Shown here: positions 32,940 through 43,250 of the stretch, in pieces
How the letters are laid out: each line of letters begins with the position of its first letter
Position numbering within the stretch: position 1 is the stretch's first letter
NCBI GenBank assembly: GCA_035699745.1
Contig: DASSPH010000010.1
Span: 85,445 to 149,444, forward strand
Direction of reading: 5' to 3'
Source of the DNA: Vicinamibacterales bacterium
GTDB taxonomy: Bacteria > Acidobacteriota > Vicinamibacteria > Vicinamibacterales > 2-12-FULL-66-21
Length of the DNA stretch: 64,000 bases
Made by a program: the position numbers and the translations under genes
The notes under the pieces: generated by a model
The model's input: the letters and a program-made list of their open reading frames with translations, nothing else
Database searches by the model: none
Told to the model about the DNA's origin: nothing

Positions 32940-35144
32940 ATGGATCGTGAGCTTCTTCTCGAGATCGGCGTCGAGGAGCTGCCCGCCGACTGGCTCCCGG
33001 GATTGACGACGCAGCTGCGGGAGAAGCTGCAGGCGCGGCTGAAGGAAATGCGGCTGGTGCCGGACGCGCCGGTCGAGAGCTTCAGCACCCCCCGGCGGCT
33101 GACCGCGCGGATCGACCGCATGCCGGAACGCCAGGAGGACCTCGACGAGACCGTCACCGGTCCGCCGGTGTCAGCGGCGTTCACCCCCGCCGGCGACCCG
33201 ACGCCGGCCGCCCTCGGCTTTGCCCGGAAGCAGGGGATGGCGTTCGAGGCGCTGGAGCGCGTGAAGACCGACAAAGGCGAGTACCTGGCCGCGAAGAAGC
33301 ATTTCCGCGGGAAGAGTACCGTCGACGCGCTGCCGGATCTGCTCGGCGCGCTGCTCCGCGACCTGACGTTCCCCAAGCAGATGCACTGGGACGCGATGCT
33401 GGAGGACGGCAAGGGGGAGCTCGTGTTCGGCCGTCCGATCCGCTGGCTGCTGTATCTCTACGGCGGACGCGTCGTCCCGTTCACGATCGCGCGGATGCCG
33501 AACGCCGCCGGCGCGCAAGTGCAGGAGATCACCACGGGCGCGGTGACCTACGGCCATCGCTTCCTTGCCACCAGCGGACGCGCCGGACGCTCCGTGAAAG
33601 TCCGCACCTTCGACGACTACCGGGCGCGGCTGCCCGAGCATTTCGTCATCCTCGAGCACGCCGATCGCCGCGACCGCATCGGGCGGGAGATCGAGGCGAA
33701 GGCGCGCAAGCTGGGCGGACGCGTCCATCTGCGCGAGCACGCGGCGTTGCTCGACACGGTCGCGGATCTGGTGGAATACCCCGGTGTGGTTGCCGGGTTC
33801 TTCGGCCGCGAGTTCCTGGCGCTCCCGCAGGAGGTGCTCACCACGACGCTGGTGCATCACCAGCACTACTTCCCGGTGGTGAGCGAGTCGGGGGCGCTGA
33901 AGGAGGCGTTTCTCGCCGTCGTCAACACGCAGCCGTCGGACGAACGGCTGATTGCGAGGAACGCCGAGCGCGTCGTCGCCGCGCGGCTGCGGGACGCGAA
34001 GTTCTTCTGGGACGAGGATCGCGGCACCAGGCTCGAGGATCGGCGCGAGCGGCTCGACACGATCGTCTTCCACAAGAAGCTGGGCAGCTATCGCGACAAG
34101 GCCGATCGCCTCGAGACGCTGGCGCGGACGATCGCCGCGGATGTGTTCGGCGCCGCGGAGCACGCGGACCATGCGGCGAGGGCGGCCCGCCTCGCGAAGT
34201 CGGATCTCGCGACCGCGATGGTCTTCGAGTTTCCCGAGCTGCAGGGGATCATGGGCGGCGTCTACGCGCGCGAAGAAGGGCTGCCGGAGCCGGTCTGGAA
34301 GGCGATTTACTACCAGTACCTGCCCATCGGCGTGGAGCCGGATGCGCCGCCGCACGCCAAGGACCTCGGCGCCGGCGCGGTCGCGTGGGCGGCACTGGCG
34401 CTCGCCGACAAGCTCGATAGCTTCGCCGCGCTCACCAAGGCCGGCGAGCGCGCCACCGGTTCGCGGGATCCGTTCGGACTCCGGCGGCAGATGCAGGGCG
34501 TGGTCAGAATCCTGATGGATCTGCCGGAGCTCACGGGCATCGACCGCGAAATCGCGATTTCGTCGCTGGCGCCGGTGGCGGCGCCGCAGGTGCCTGTGGC
34601 GGACTCGTGGGATCCCGCCGGGGTGATCGGGGGTAACGCCCACGAGCGCATCCGGTTCGCGCTGCAGCAGCGTGGCTTCAGCGCTCCGGTGATCCGCAGT
34701 GCCGTCTCGACCAGCGGAACGGACAACCCGCTGAGGGCGCGGCGCATTGCCGAGGCTTTGAAGGCGCTCGAAGGATCGGCCGATCTGTCCGCTCTGGCGG
34801 TGCTCTTCAAACGCGTCAAGAACATCGCGCGTGAATTGAACGCCGACTCCCCGCTCGACCGCGGCGTGCTCGACGAGCCGGCCGAGAAGGCGCTGCTCGC
34901 AGGGCTGGACGCGGTGCGTCCGCGGGTCGAGGCGGCGGTGCAGGCGCGTGACTACCGGCGGGCGCTCGCCGAGATCGCGTCGCTGCGGCCTGCGGTCGAC
35001 CGGTTCTTTACTGAAGTGTTCGTGATGGCAGATGATGCGCGGTTGCGTACGGCGCGTCTGAAACTGATGGCTGACCTCCGGGATCTCGCGCTGCAGCTGG
35101 CGGACATCTCGGAACTGGCAGCCGAGGAAGGGAAGCAGTCGTAG
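32940..35144 (+). CDS. glyS: Glycyl-tRNA synthetase beta subunit
   Basis: A 734-residue beta subunit. The N-terminus ELLLEIGVEELPADWL is characteristic. Other family landmarks are STPRRLTARI, QEVLTTTLVHHQHYFPV, AARLRDAKFFWDEDR and the HD-like region HADHAARAARLAKSDLATAMVFEFPELQGIMGG split by normal spacing, with an anticodon-binding DALR-like C-terminus. It binds tRNA-Gly and completes the synthetase with glyQ. Confidence 0.96.
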   Translation: MDRELLLEIGVEELPADWLPGLTTQLREKLQARLKEMRLVPDAPVESFSTPRRLTARIDRMPERQEDLDETVTGPPVSAAFTPAGDPTPAALGFARKQGMAFEALERVKTDKGEYLAAKKHFRGKSTVDALPDLLGALLRDLTFPKQMHWDAMLEDGKGELVFGRPIRWLLYLYGGRVVPFTIARMPNAAGAQVQEITTGAVTYGHRFLATSGRAGRSVKVRTFDDYRARLPEHFVILEHADRRDRIGREIEAKARKLGGRVHLREHAALLDTVADLVEYPGVVAGFFGREFLALPQEVLTTTLVHHQHYFPVVSESGALKEAFLAVVNTQPSDERLIARNAERVVAARLRDAKFFWDEDRGTRLEDRRERLDTIVFHKKLGSYRDKADRLETLARTIAADVFGAAEHADHAARAARLAKSDLATAMVFEFPELQGIMGGVYAREEGLPEPVWKAIYYQYLPIGVEPDAPPHAKDLGAGAVAWAALALADKLDSFAALTKAGERATGSRDPFGLRRQMQGVVRILMDLPELTGIDREIAISSLAPVAAPQVPVADSWDPAGVIGGNAHERIRFALQQRGFSAPVIRSAVSTSGTDNPLRARRIAEALKALEGSADLSALAVLFKRVKNIARELNADSPLDRGVLDEPAEKALLAGLDAVRPRVEAAVQARDYRRALAEIASLRPAVDRFFTEVFVMADDARLRTARLKLMADLRDLALQLADISELAAEEGKQS

Positions 35145-35147
35145 AAC

Positions 35148-37964
35148 ATGGCCAAGAAACTCGCGCGGAAGGCGTCGGCATCGAAAGGCAAGGGCAGCAA
35201 GGCATCCGGCCGCACGGCGGGCGGCGGACGACGGACGGCGGACAGCGGGGCAGCGAAGGGCAAGTACGTGTACCTGTTCGGGCGCAGGACCGACGGCAAC
35301 GGGACGATGAAGCCGCTGCTCGGCGGCAAGGGGGCGAACCTCGCCGAGATGTGCCGCATCGGCCTGCCGGTCCCGCCCGGGTTCACGATCACCACCGAGG
35401 TCTGCACCTATTACTACGACAACCGGCGCGCCTATCCGCCGTCGCTGCGCGGCCAGATGGAGGCCGGCATCGCTTCGATCGAGCAGCAGACCGGCAAGAA
35501 GTTCGGCGACCTGAAGAACCCGCTGCTCGTGTCGGTGCGCTCGGGGGCGCGCGACTCGATGCCCGGGATGATGGACACCATCCTCAACCTCGGCCTGAAC
35601 GACAAGACGGTCGAGGCGCTCTCGGCCAGGACCAGCAATCCGCGCTTCGCCTGGGACTGCTACCGGCGGTTCGTGCAGATGTACGGCGACGTCGTGCTCG
35701 GCGTCCAGAAGCGCCCCGAGGAGGATCACGAGCCGTTCGAAACCGTGATCCACAGCCTCAAGCACGAGCGCTATCACACCGACGTCGAGGACACCAAGCT
35801 CTCGGTCGACGATCTCCGGGAGCTGGTGAAGCGCTTCAAGGGGCTGGTGAAGGAGCGCGCCGGCAAGGAGTTCCCCGATTCGCCGTGGGATCAGCTGCTG
35901 GGAGCCGTCGGCGCGGTGTTCGGGTCGTGGATGAACGACCGCGCCATCGTCTACCGGCGCAAGTACAACATCCCCACCGAGTGGGGCACCGCGGTGAACG
36001 TGCAGGCGATGGTCTACGGCAACACCGGCGACGAGTCCGGATCCGGGGTCGCGTTCACGCGCAATCCCGCCAACGGCGTGAAGGAGTTCTACGGCGAGTT
36101 CCTCATCAACGCGCAGGGAGAGGACGTCGTCGCCGGCGTCCGCACGCCGGAGCCGGTCGCCGAGCTGAAGCGGCAGATGCCGAAGGCGTATGCCGAGCTG
36201 GAGCGCATCCGCCAGACGCTCGAGAAGCACTTCAAGGACGTGCAGGACTTCGAGTTCACGATCGAGGACGGCGTCGTCTACATGCTGCAGACGCGCAACG
36301 GCAAGCGCACCGCGATGGCGGCGCTCAAGTTCTCGATGGACATGTACAAGGAGAAGCTGATCGACTGGAAGACGGCGGTGATGCGCAACCCCGCCGATCA
36401 GCTCGACCAGCTGCTCGCGCCGGTGTTCGACGCGTCGGAAGTCGACAGCGCGAGGGCGATCGCGACCGGCCTGCCCGCCGGCCCGGGCGCCGCATCCGGG
36501 CAGATCTATCTCAACGCGGAGCGCGCCGTCGCCGCCGCCGACAAGGGCGAGAAGGTGCTGCTGGTGCGCATCGAGACCTCGCCCGAGGATCTGCGCGGCA
36601 TGATCGCGGCCGAGGGGATCCTCACCGCGCGCGGCGGGGTGTCGTCGCACGCCGCGCTGGTCGCGCGGCAGATGGGCAAGGTCTGCGTCTGCGGCGCCGC
36701 GGCGGTCGAAGTCGATTACCAGGGGCGCACCGTCAAGGTCGACGGCAGGAACTACAAGGAAGGCGACTGGATGTCGATCGACGGCACGGCGGGGAAGGTC
36801 TACGCCGGCAAGGTGAAGACCGCGCCGTCCGAGATCGTCGCCGGCCTGATCTCCGGCGACGACGCGGCGAAGAAGACCGAGAAGTTCAAGCACTTCCAGC
36901 AGCTGATGAAGTGGTGCTCGGATGCCTCGCGGATGAGCGTGCGCACGAACGCCGACACGCCCGAGCAGACGGCGAACGCGGTCGCGTTCGGCGCCGTCGG
37001 CATCGGCCTCACGCGGACCGAGCACATGTTCTTCGAGGGGGATCGCATCGACGCGATGCGCGAGATGATCCTCGCCGAGACGGTCGAGGCGCGCAAGGCG
37101 GCGCTCGCCAAGCTGCTGCCCTACCAGCGCGAGGACTTCGCCGGCATCTTCCGCGCCCTGAAGGGCTATCCGGCGACGATTCGCTTCCTCGATCCGCCGC
37201 TGCACGAGTTCCTGCCGCACACCAGGGAGCAGCAGGCGGAGCTGGCGAAGAAGATCGGCGTGCCGGCGGCGCGCATCCATCAGCGCGTCGAGCAGCTGCA
37301 CGAGTTCAACCCGATGCTCGGATTCCGCGGCTGCCGCCTCGGCATCGGCTACCCCGAGATCTCGGAGATGCAGGCGCGCGCCGTCTTCGAGGCCGCGGCG
37401 GCGGTCCAGAAGGAAGGGATCAAGGTGCGCCCCGAGATCATGATCCCGCTGGTCGGGTTCAAGAAGGAACTCGATCTGCAGATCGAGGTCGTCCACAAGG
37501 CGGCGCGCGAGGTCCAGGCCGAGCGGAAGGTGAAGCTGAATTACATGGTCGGCACCATGATCGAGATCCCGCGCGGCGCGCTGACCGCCGACGAGATCGC
37601 CCAGTCGGCCGAGTTCTTCAGCTTCGGCACCAACGACCTGACGCAGACCGGCCTGGGGATGTCGCGCGACGACTCGGGATCGTTCCTGCCGCAGTATCAG
37701 GAGCTCGAGATCGTCAAGAAGAACCCGTTCGCGACCATCGACGCCACCGGTGTCGGCCAGCTGGTCGAGATCGCGGTGAAGAAGGGACGCGCCGCGCGCC
37801 CCGACATCAAGCTCGGCATCTGCGGCGAGCACGGCGGCGATCCGGCGTCGATCCACTTCTTCGAGAGAGTCGGGCTCGACTACGTGAGCTGCTCGCCCTA
37901 CCGCGTCCCGGTGGCGCGGCTCGCCGCGGCACAGGCGGCGCTGCAGAGCAAGCCACAAGGCTGA
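35148..37964 (+). CDS. ppdK: Pyruvate, phosphate dikinase
   Basis: A 938-residue PPDK interconverting pyruvate + ATP + Pi and PEP + AMP + PPi. It has an N-terminal nucleotide-binding domain ([23 protein letters not shown] as its start), the phosphohistidine domain with [15 protein letters not shown] (His501), and a C-terminal PEP/pyruvate TIM barrel ending with [10 protein letters not shown] (Cys892). An N-terminal extension of ~40 residues is Lys/Gly/Arg-rich and of low complexity; its part [10 protein letters not shown] is encoded by DNA resembling the CGGNNRG repeats. It begins 3 nt after glyS. Confidence 0.96.
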   Translation: MAKKLARKASASKGKGSKASGRTAGGGRRTADSGAAKGKYVYLFGRRTDGNGTMKPLLGGKGANLAEMCRIGLPVPPGFTITTEVCTYYYDNRRAYPPSLRGQMEAGIASIEQQTGKKFGDLKNPLLVSVRSGARDSMPGMMDTILNLGLNDKTVEALSARTSNPRFAWDCYRRFVQMYGDVVLGVQKRPEEDHEPFETVIHSLKHERYHTDVEDTKLSVDDLRELVKRFKGLVKERAGKEFPDSPWDQLLGAVGAVFGSWMNDRAIVYRRKYNIPTEWGTAVNVQAMVYGNTGDESGSGVAFTRNPANGVKEFYGEFLINAQGEDVVAGVRTPEPVAELKRQMPKAYAELERIRQTLEKHFKDVQDFEFTIEDGVVYMLQTRNGKRTAMAALKFSMDMYKEKLIDWKTAVMRNPADQLDQLLAPVFDASEVDSARAIATGLPAGPGAASGQIYLNAERAVAAADKGEKVLLVRIETSPEDLRGMIAAEGILTARGGVSSHAALVARQMGKVCVCGAAAVEVDYQGRTVKVDGRNYKEGDWMSIDGTAGKVYAGKVKTAPSEIVAGLISGDDAAKKTEKFKHFQQLMKWCSDASRMSVRTNADTPEQTANAVAFGAVGIGLTRTEHMFFEGDRIDAMREMILAETVEARKAALAKLLPYQREDFAGIFRALKGYPATIRFLDPPLHEFLPHTREQQAELAKKIGVPAARIHQRVEQLHEFNPMLGFRGCRLGIGYPEISEMQARAVFEAAAAVQKEGIKVRPEIMIPLVGFKKELDLQIEVVHKAAREVQAERKVKLNYMVGTMIEIPRGALTADEIAQSAEFFSFGTNDLTQTGLGMSRDDSGSFLPQYQELEIVKKNPFATIDATGVGQLVEIAVKKGRAARPDIKLGICGEHGGDPASIHFFERVGLDYVSCSPYRVPVARLAAAQAALQSKPQG

Positions 37965-37968
37965 CGCA

Positions 37969-38937
37969 TTGATCCGGATCCTCGCGCACGCGAACGGGAC
38001 CACGAGCCCGGCGGATCGGGTCGATCCGGCGTGGCTCGCCCCCGGGAGCGGCGTGAAGATCTGGGTCGATCTGCTGAATCCGACCCCCGAGGAGGGGCAG
38101 AGCATCCTCGTCGACCTGTTCCACTTCCACGAACTGGCGGTCGAGGATGCGCTGAGCGCGCTGCAGTATCCGAAGGTCGAGTCGTACGGCGAGTACCTGT
38201 ATCTGATCCTGCACCGGATCGACTTCGAAGGCTCCGAGCACTGCTTCAAGACCCACGACGTCGATTTCTTTCTCGGCCCCAATTACCTGGTCACCATCCA
38301 CACCGGCGATTCGCGCTCGATTCAGCACGTCGCCGACGTCTGCGGCCGCAATCCCCGCGCCCTGGGGGAGGGGGTCGCGGCGCTGATGCACCGCATCATC
38401 GACGCCATGGTCGACAACTACCGGCCGGAGATCGACGAGCTGAACGAGCGGCTCGACGACCTCGAGGCGCAGGTGTTCGAGCCCAGCACGCCGACCCTGA
38501 CCCGCGACATCCTCGAGTTCAAGAAGGACGTCTCGTCGCTGCGCCGCGTCGTCCTGCCGCAGCGCGACGTGATCGGCCGTCTGGCCCGGCGCGAGTTCTC
38601 GCTGATCGACGAAGCGATCGCCTACCGCCTGCGCGACATCCACGACGCGCTGGTGCGGCTGGCCGACGAGTCGATCCAGTTCCAGGACCGCATCACCAGC
38701 CTGCTCGACGCCAATCTCGCCATCGTCTCGAACCAGTTGAACAGCGTGATGAAGGTGCTCACCATCATCGCGACGCTGTTCATGCCGCTCACGGTGATCA
38801 CCGGCATGTGGGGCATGAACGTGCCGCTGCCGCATCTGCCCGGCGGCGAGCAGCTGCAGTTCTGGTGGGTCGCGGCCTTGATGATCGGGCTCTCGGTCGG
38901 GATGCTCGCGTACTTCCGCAGGCGCGGCTGGATCTAG
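37969..38937 (+). CDS. corA: Magnesium/cobalt transporter CorA
   Basis: A 322-residue CorA. A cytosolic N-terminal domain with long helices (LNERLDDLEAQVF) is followed by two C-terminal TM segments, VLTIIATLFMPLTVITGMWGMNV and WVAALMIGLSVGMLAYF, with the signature GMN at the pore entrance. The start is TTG, 4 nt after ppdK. It imports Mg2+ driven by membrane potential. A long imperfect hairpin follows directly and may end transcription. Confidence 0.95.
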   Translation: MIRILAHANGTTSPADRVDPAWLAPGSGVKIWVDLLNPTPEEGQSILVDLFHFHELAVEDALSALQYPKVESYGEYLYLILHRIDFEGSEHCFKTHDVDFFLGPNYLVTIHTGDSRSIQHVADVCGRNPRALGEGVAALMHRIIDAMVDNYRPEIDELNERLDDLEAQVFEPSTPTLTRDILEFKKDVSSLRRVVLPQRDVIGRLARREFSLIDEAIAYRLRDIHDALVRLADESIQFQDRITSLLDANLAIVSNQLNSVMKVLTIIATLFMPLTVITGMWGMNVPLPHLPGGEQLQFWWVAALMIGLSVGMLAYFRRRGWI

Positions 38938-38944
38938 CAAAATG

Positions 38945-39025
38945 TGGAAATCTGGAAACGTGGAAATGTGGAAATCTTAGATTTCCAGACTTCCAGATTT
39001 CCACATTTCCAAATTTCCAAATCCC
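38945..39025. repeat. TGGAAAT-type dyad between corA and mutL
   Basis: Left arm 38945-38977 (units tggaaat, tggaaac) pairs with right arm 38979-39011 in 28 of 33 positions around a single central base. Further TTTCCAAA units extend to 39025. The island is strikingly A/T-rich for this genome. It could fold into a very stable hairpin in the corA transcript and ends just before the mutL ATG. Confidence 0.93.
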
Positions 39026-39028
39026 GAT

Positions 39029-40828
39029 ATGCCGCGAATTTCCCGACTGCCTCCCGAGCTCGCCAACCAGATCGCCGCCGGCGAAGTGGTCGAACGGCCC
39101 GCGTCGGTGGTCAAGGAGCTGGTCGAGAACGCCCTCGATGCCGGGGCGCGGCGCATCGCCGTCTCGGTCGATCTCGGCGGCAAGAAGCTGATTCGCGTCG
39201 AAGACGACGGCGAGGGGATGGAGCCGGAGGATGCGCGGCTCGCCATCGAGCGCCACGCCACCAGCAAGATCCGCCACGCCGACGATCTCGGCGCGATTCA
39301 GACGCTCGGGTTTCGCGGCGAGGCGCTCCCCAGCATCGCATCGGTGTCGCACTTCACGCTGCGCACGCGCGCGCGGGGGGCTCAGAGCGGAACCGAGATC
39401 AAGGTGAACGCCGGCGTCGTCGCCTCGATCCGCGAAGTCGGCTCGCCGGAGGGAACGGCGATCGAGGTCGCGGATCTCTTCTACAACCTGCCGGCGCGGC
39501 GCAAGTTCCTCAAGTCCGACACCGCCGAGACGACGCAGATCTCCAGGCTGGTCACGCAGATGGCGCTGGGGTATCCCGAGGTCGGCTTCACGCTCGTCAG
39601 CGGCGGCGCGACGGGGCAGGGGCGGACGCTGCTGCAATGCCCGCCGGCCGCCGGGCTGCGGGAGCGGTTCTTCCAGCTGTACGGCGAGCGCGCGGATCTC
39701 GTCGACGTGCGAAAGGACGCCGCGGGGCTTCGCATCGAAGGGTTCGCCGCCGCGCTCGGCGACCATGGCCCGACCCGCGGCGCGCAGAACGTCTTCGTCA
39801 ACCGCCGCATCGTCAAGGACCGGACCATCGCGCACGCGATCATCGAGGCCTACAGCGTCGCGACGATCAAGGAGCGCAGCCCCGAGGTGCATCTCTTCAT
39901 CGAGATTGCGCCGGACCGCGTCGACGTCAACGTGCATCCCACCAAGGCGGAAGTGCGGTTCCTGGAGGGGTCGCTCGTCCACCAGGTCCTGCGCCGCGCG
40001 CTCGGCGAAGCGCTGGGCACGCCGCGGGCACCGGAGCTGACGCTGTCGGCGGCGCCGTGGCGAGCCGACGAGCCGCGCGCGGCGGCGCTCCCGGAACTCT
40101 GGGCGCGCACGGCGAATCCCTCATCGCTGGTCCCTGATCCTGGATCCTTCATCCCGGATCCTGAATCGCGGATCACGGATCCCGGGATCCAGGATTCAGG
40201 ATCCGTGATTAGGGATTCAGGATCAGCGATCAGGGATGAGGGATTCACCGTCCGGCCAATGATCCCGTTAGGCCAGTTCCGCGAAACGTTCATCATCGCC
40301 GTGGACGACGAGGGGGTGGCGATCATCGACCAGCACGTTGCGCACGAGCGCGTGCTGTTCGAGCAGCTGATGGAGCGGCTCACGTCGGGCCGTCTGGAGA
40401 GCCAGCGGATGCTGGCGCCGATCGTGGTGGACCTGCCGCCGGCGCAGCGCGAAGCGCTCAAGGGGCACGCCGCGCGGCTCGAACGGCTCGGACTCGAGAT
40501 CGAGGAGTTCGGCGGCGACAGCGTCAGGCTGTCGGCGGTTCCGGCGCTGCTCGCGCCCGGCGAGTGCGAGGCGGCCGTCCGGGCGCTGGCCAACGACCTC
40601 GAGGGGCTGGGGGCCGGCAGCGGCGCCGACGAGGCGCTCCGGCGGATTGCCGCGACGATGGCGTGTCATGCGGCGGTGAAGGCGAATTACCCGCTGACGC
40701 TCGACAAGATGCGCTACATCCTGGACGAGCTGCGGCGCACCGCCTATTCGAGCGTTTGCCCGCACGGGCGGCCGGTCGTCTTGCGACTGACCCGCCGCGA
40801 GATTGAGAAGAACTTTCAGCGCATCTGA
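39029..40828 (+). CDS. mutL: DNA mismatch repair protein MutL
   Basis: A 599-residue MutL. The GHKL ATPase domain has NALDAGA, VEDDGEGMEPEDA and RHATSKI. The C-terminal domain has DQHVAHERVLFE, matching the endonuclease metal motif DQHA(X)2E(X)4E except Ala to Val, plus ACHAAVK and CPHGRPV; it is therefore probably a nicking MutL. The linker at residues ~363-406 is encoded by a long dyad repeat island (residues such as SSLVPDPGSFIPDPES), in frame and without stop codons. Confidence 0.95.
   Translation: MPRISRLPPELANQIAAGEVVERPASVVKELVENALDAGARRIAVSVDLGGKKLIRVEDDGEGMEPEDARLAIERHATSKIRHADDLGAIQTLGFRGEALPSIASVSHFTLRTRARGAQSGTEIKVNAGVVASIREVGSPEGTAIEVADLFYNLPARRKFLKSDTAETTQISRLVTQMALGYPEVGFTLVSGGATGQGRTLLQCPPAAGLRERFFQLYGERADLVDVRKDAAGLRIEGFAAALGDHGPTRGAQNVFVNRRIVKDRTIAHAIIEAYSVATIKERSPEVHLFIEIAPDRVDVNVHPTKAEVRFLEGSLVHQVLRRALGEALGTPRAPELTLSAAPWRADEPRAAALPELWARTANPSSLVPDPGSFIPDPESRITDPGIQDSGSVIRDSGSAIRDEGFTVRPMIPLGQFRETFIIAVDDEGVAIIDQHVAHERVLFEQLMERLTSGRLESQRMLAPIVVDLPPAQREALKGHAARLERLGLEIEEFGGDSVRLSAVPALLAPGECEAAVRALANDLEGLGAGSGADEALRRIAATMACHAAVKANYPLTLDKMRYILDELRRTAYSSVCPHGRPVVLRLTRREIEKNFQRI
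40115..40246. repeat. Dyad repeat island inside mutL
   Basis: Arms 40115-40142 and 40218-40245 match in 25 of 28 positions. The centre is a perfect 14-bp palindrome, GGATCCCGGGATCC (40177-40190). Units are GGATTCAGGATCAGG-like, the same family as the CNNM-era island (26163-26392); for example GATCAGGGATGA followed by GGATTC occurs in both. It encodes the disordered linker of MutL. Confidence 0.95.
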
Positions 40829-40850
40829 CCCCGTCATGTAATTTCTTCCC

Positions 40851-40879
40851 TTGACGGGCGCGTGCTGTCCGTTTAAGCT
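40851..40879 (+). promoter_or_regulatory. Candidate promoter of the protease gene
   Basis: TTGACG (40851-40856) and TAAGCT (40874-40879) are 17 bp apart in the 147-nt gap after mutL. The leader to the ATG at 40976 would be about 90 nt, one of few longer leaders in this window. The match is modest. Confidence 0.35.
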
Positions 40880-40975
40880 GCAGTCTCCCAGCAAGTTGAA
40901 AGTCCAAGCGAAAAAGGCGTCGGGGAAACCCGTACGCAATGCTGTTCGTGCGCAGCTGCCGAACTTGGAGTACGT

Positions 40976-41872
40976 ATGCCGCGAGGCCTGCTTCCGACTC
41001 TGATTTTTGCGTTTTCAGCCATCATCTTCTTCAGTCTCGGCAACATGATCGCCGCGCGCGGCGCGACGGAGGCGGAGAACGAGCAGCTCGCACAGATTGC
41101 GGCGCTTCGCGCCGAGGTCGGTGCGCTCAAGCGGCAGCGTCTCGAAACGCAGGGCACGTCCGGCCGCATCGAACCGCCCGGCGCCCCCATGGATGACGCC
41201 GGACGCGCGGCGCTGGTGGCCGACATCAAACAGCAATTGAAGGCCGAGATGGGTTTGCTGCCCGTCAGCCTCCTCCGCGAGCGCCGCCGCAGCTTCGTCG
41301 AGCTCTACTCCTACGACATGACCGGCGCGAGCAACTACGGCACGGCCGGGTACCTGGGGAACGGCTACTTCGTCACCGTCAAGCACGGCGTCGTCGCCCT
41401 CGGCGACCAGCCGCCGGCACGGCGGATCGCGTCGGTGAAGATCATGTATCAGGGCCGGGCGATTGCCGCGAAAGTGATCGACACCGGCGACGCGCAGGTC
41501 GAAGTGGATCCGGGCGACTGGGCCATCCTCAAGGTCAAGGAACCGATCGACCTCCCGCCGCTCGACGTGAACCTCGGCTACGGCTTCGATTTCGCCGAAT
41601 CGATCTTCCGCCTCGGCAACGACTATTCCAAGGGCATCATCCTCTCGACCGGCTACGTCGGCCAGAAGACCTCCAACAACCTGATCACGTGCCTCACCGA
41701 CGGCCACCCGGGTGTCTCGGGCGGCGGCGTGCTCAACGCGGACGGTCAGCTGGTCGGGATCCCGATCGGCCGGATGCAGGGGGACTATCGCTTCTCGTTC
41801 ATCCTCCCGCTGCGCGCCGAGATGTTCCGGAAGGTCCCCGCGCTCGCGGCGGACCACGTCACGCAACCCTGA
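40976..41872 (+). CDS. Membrane-anchored trypsin-like serine protease
   Basis: A 298-residue protein. An N-terminal TM helix (LLPTLIFAFSAIIFFSLGNMI) is followed by a coiled-coil-like stretch (residues 30-60) and a trypsin-like domain. The probable catalytic triad is His137 (FVTVKHGV), Asp181 (DPGDWAILKV) and Ser248 (GHPGVSGGGVLN). Compared with HtrA it lacks a PDZ domain. It probably faces the periplasm. Target unknown. Confidence 0.75.
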   Translation: MPRGLLPTLIFAFSAIIFFSLGNMIAARGATEAENEQLAQIAALRAEVGALKRQRLETQGTSGRIEPPGAPMDDAGRAALVADIKQQLKAEMGLLPVSLLRERRRSFVELYSYDMTGASNYGTAGYLGNGYFVTVKHGVVALGDQPPARRIASVKIMYQGRAIAAKVIDTGDAQVEVDPGDWAILKVKEPIDLPPLDVNLGYGFDFAESIFRLGNDYSKGIILSTGYVGQKTSNNLITCLTDGHPGVSGGGVLNADGQLVGIPIGRMQGDYRFSFILPLRAEMFRKVPALAADHVTQP

Positions 41873-41983
41873 TCGTCATACGCGTTCCGTAAGCGGCGGC
41901 ACGAAATCGTCAGCGCCGGCGCGGGATCGCCCGTGCCCGGCGTCGTGCGCCCCGGCATCACGCTTGCTCTGACGGCCGGTCTC

Positions 41984-43240
41984 ATGCCATCCGCCTTCCG
42001 CTGTGTGCCGGCGGTGCTGTCGGCGGTGCTGCTGTTTTCCAGCCCGCTCGTCTCTGCGCCGCCCACGCTCGGCCTGGAACCGTATGCGAGCGGCTTCACG
42101 GCGCCGGTCGCCGTCGTCCAGGATCCGGCCGATCCGCTCGTCCAGTTCGTGGTGGAGCAGCGCGGCCGGATCAGGACGGTGGTCGCGGGCGTCGTCCAAC
42201 CCGCGGACTTCCTCGATCTCCGCGGTTCGGTGGCCAGCGCCGGCGAGCGCGGGCTGCTCGGCATGGCGTTTCCCCCGGACGCCGCGGCGACCCGGCGGTT
42301 CTTCGTCAACTACACGGATCTGAACGGCCATACCGTGGTCGCGCGCTACACCCGATCGGCGAACCCGCGGATCGCGGACCCGTCGTCGCGGGCGCCGCTC
42401 ACCTGGTCCACCGGCCTGCCTTACATCGAACAGCCGTTCGCGAATCACAACGGGGGATGGCTGGCGTTCGGGCCTGACGGGTATCTGTACGTCGGAATGG
42501 GAGACGGCGGCAGCGCCAACGATCCGCTGAACAACGGGCAGAACGTGTCGACGCTGCTCGGCAAGATGCTGCGCGTCGACGTGTCGGGCGACGCCCCCGG
42601 CGGATTCCGGGTGCCGGCCGACAATCCGTTCCTGCAGAATGCGGCGTATCGGCCAGAGATCTGGGCGATTGGCTTCCGCAATCCGTGGCGCTACACCTTC
42701 GACGATCCGGGGCGAGGCGGCACCGGCGCGCTCGTGATTGGTGACGTCGGTCAGGGGCGCTGGGAAGAGATCGACTACGAGCCGGCGGGCGCCGGCGGGC
42801 GCAATTATGGCTGGGTGCTGCGGGAAGGGTCCGAGCCGACGCTCGGCGCACCCGCGTTCCATCCGTCGTTTCTGCCGCTCACCGACCCCGTGCACCAGTA
42901 CGATCACACCGTCGGGGCGTCGGTGACCGGCGGCTATGTCTACCGCGGGCTGCGCATGGGCGCGCTCTACGGCCGGTACTTCTTCGCCGACTTCATCACC
43001 GGCCGCGTCTGGTCGGCGCAGGTGACGGTGAATCCGGCGTCGCGCGAAGGCACGTTCGGCGACATCACCGATCACACCGCGGCGCTGCGCGCGACCTCTC
43101 CGCTCGGGAACGTGAGTTCCTTCGGCGTCGATGCCCTGGGAGAGCTGTTCGTCGTGGACTACAGCCGGGGCGCGGTGCTGCGCATCGTCCAGCTCGATCC
43201 GCGACCCGCCGCGCCCGGCAACTTCCGCATCATCCGCTGA
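41984..43240 (+). CDS. Exported PQQ-type glucose/sorbosone dehydrogenase
   Basis: A 418-residue six-bladed beta-propeller protein with a signal peptide (FRCVPAVLSAVLLFSSPLVSA). Family motifs include SAGERGLLGMAFPPD, HNGGWLAFGPDGYLYVGMGDGG, IWAIGFRNPWRYTFD, GDVGQGRWEEIDY and NYGWVLREG. Relatives such as soluble aldose sugar dehydrogenase use PQQ and Ca2+ in the periplasm. ATG 41984 places the signal peptide at the N-terminus; GTG 41933 would add 17 residues. It ends 10 nt from the converging rarA gene. Confidence 0.88.
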   Translation: MPSAFRCVPAVLSAVLLFSSPLVSAPPTLGLEPYASGFTAPVAVVQDPADPLVQFVVEQRGRIRTVVAGVVQPADFLDLRGSVASAGERGLLGMAFPPDAAATRRFFVNYTDLNGHTVVARYTRSANPRIADPSSRAPLTWSTGLPYIEQPFANHNGGWLAFGPDGYLYVGMGDGGSANDPLNNGQNVSTLLGKMLRVDVSGDAPGGFRVPADNPFLQNAAYRPEIWAIGFRNPWRYTFDDPGRGGTGALVIGDVGQGRWEEIDYEPAGAGGRNYGWVLREGSEPTLGAPAFHPSFLPLTDPVHQYDHTVGASVTGGYVYRGLRMGALYGRYFFADFITGRVWSAQVTVNPASREGTFGDITDHTAALRATSPLGNVSSFGVDALGELFVVDYSRGAVLRIVQLDPRPAAPGNFRIIR

Positions 43241-43250
43241 GGCACGGGCG

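Noticed and set aside
33171..38282. Very long open frame on the minus strand (over 1700 codons) opposite glyS, ppdK and corA
   Set aside because: It is antisense to three well-conserved genes and has the low-complexity Arg/Leu/His composition of GC-rich shadow frames; no motif was recognised.
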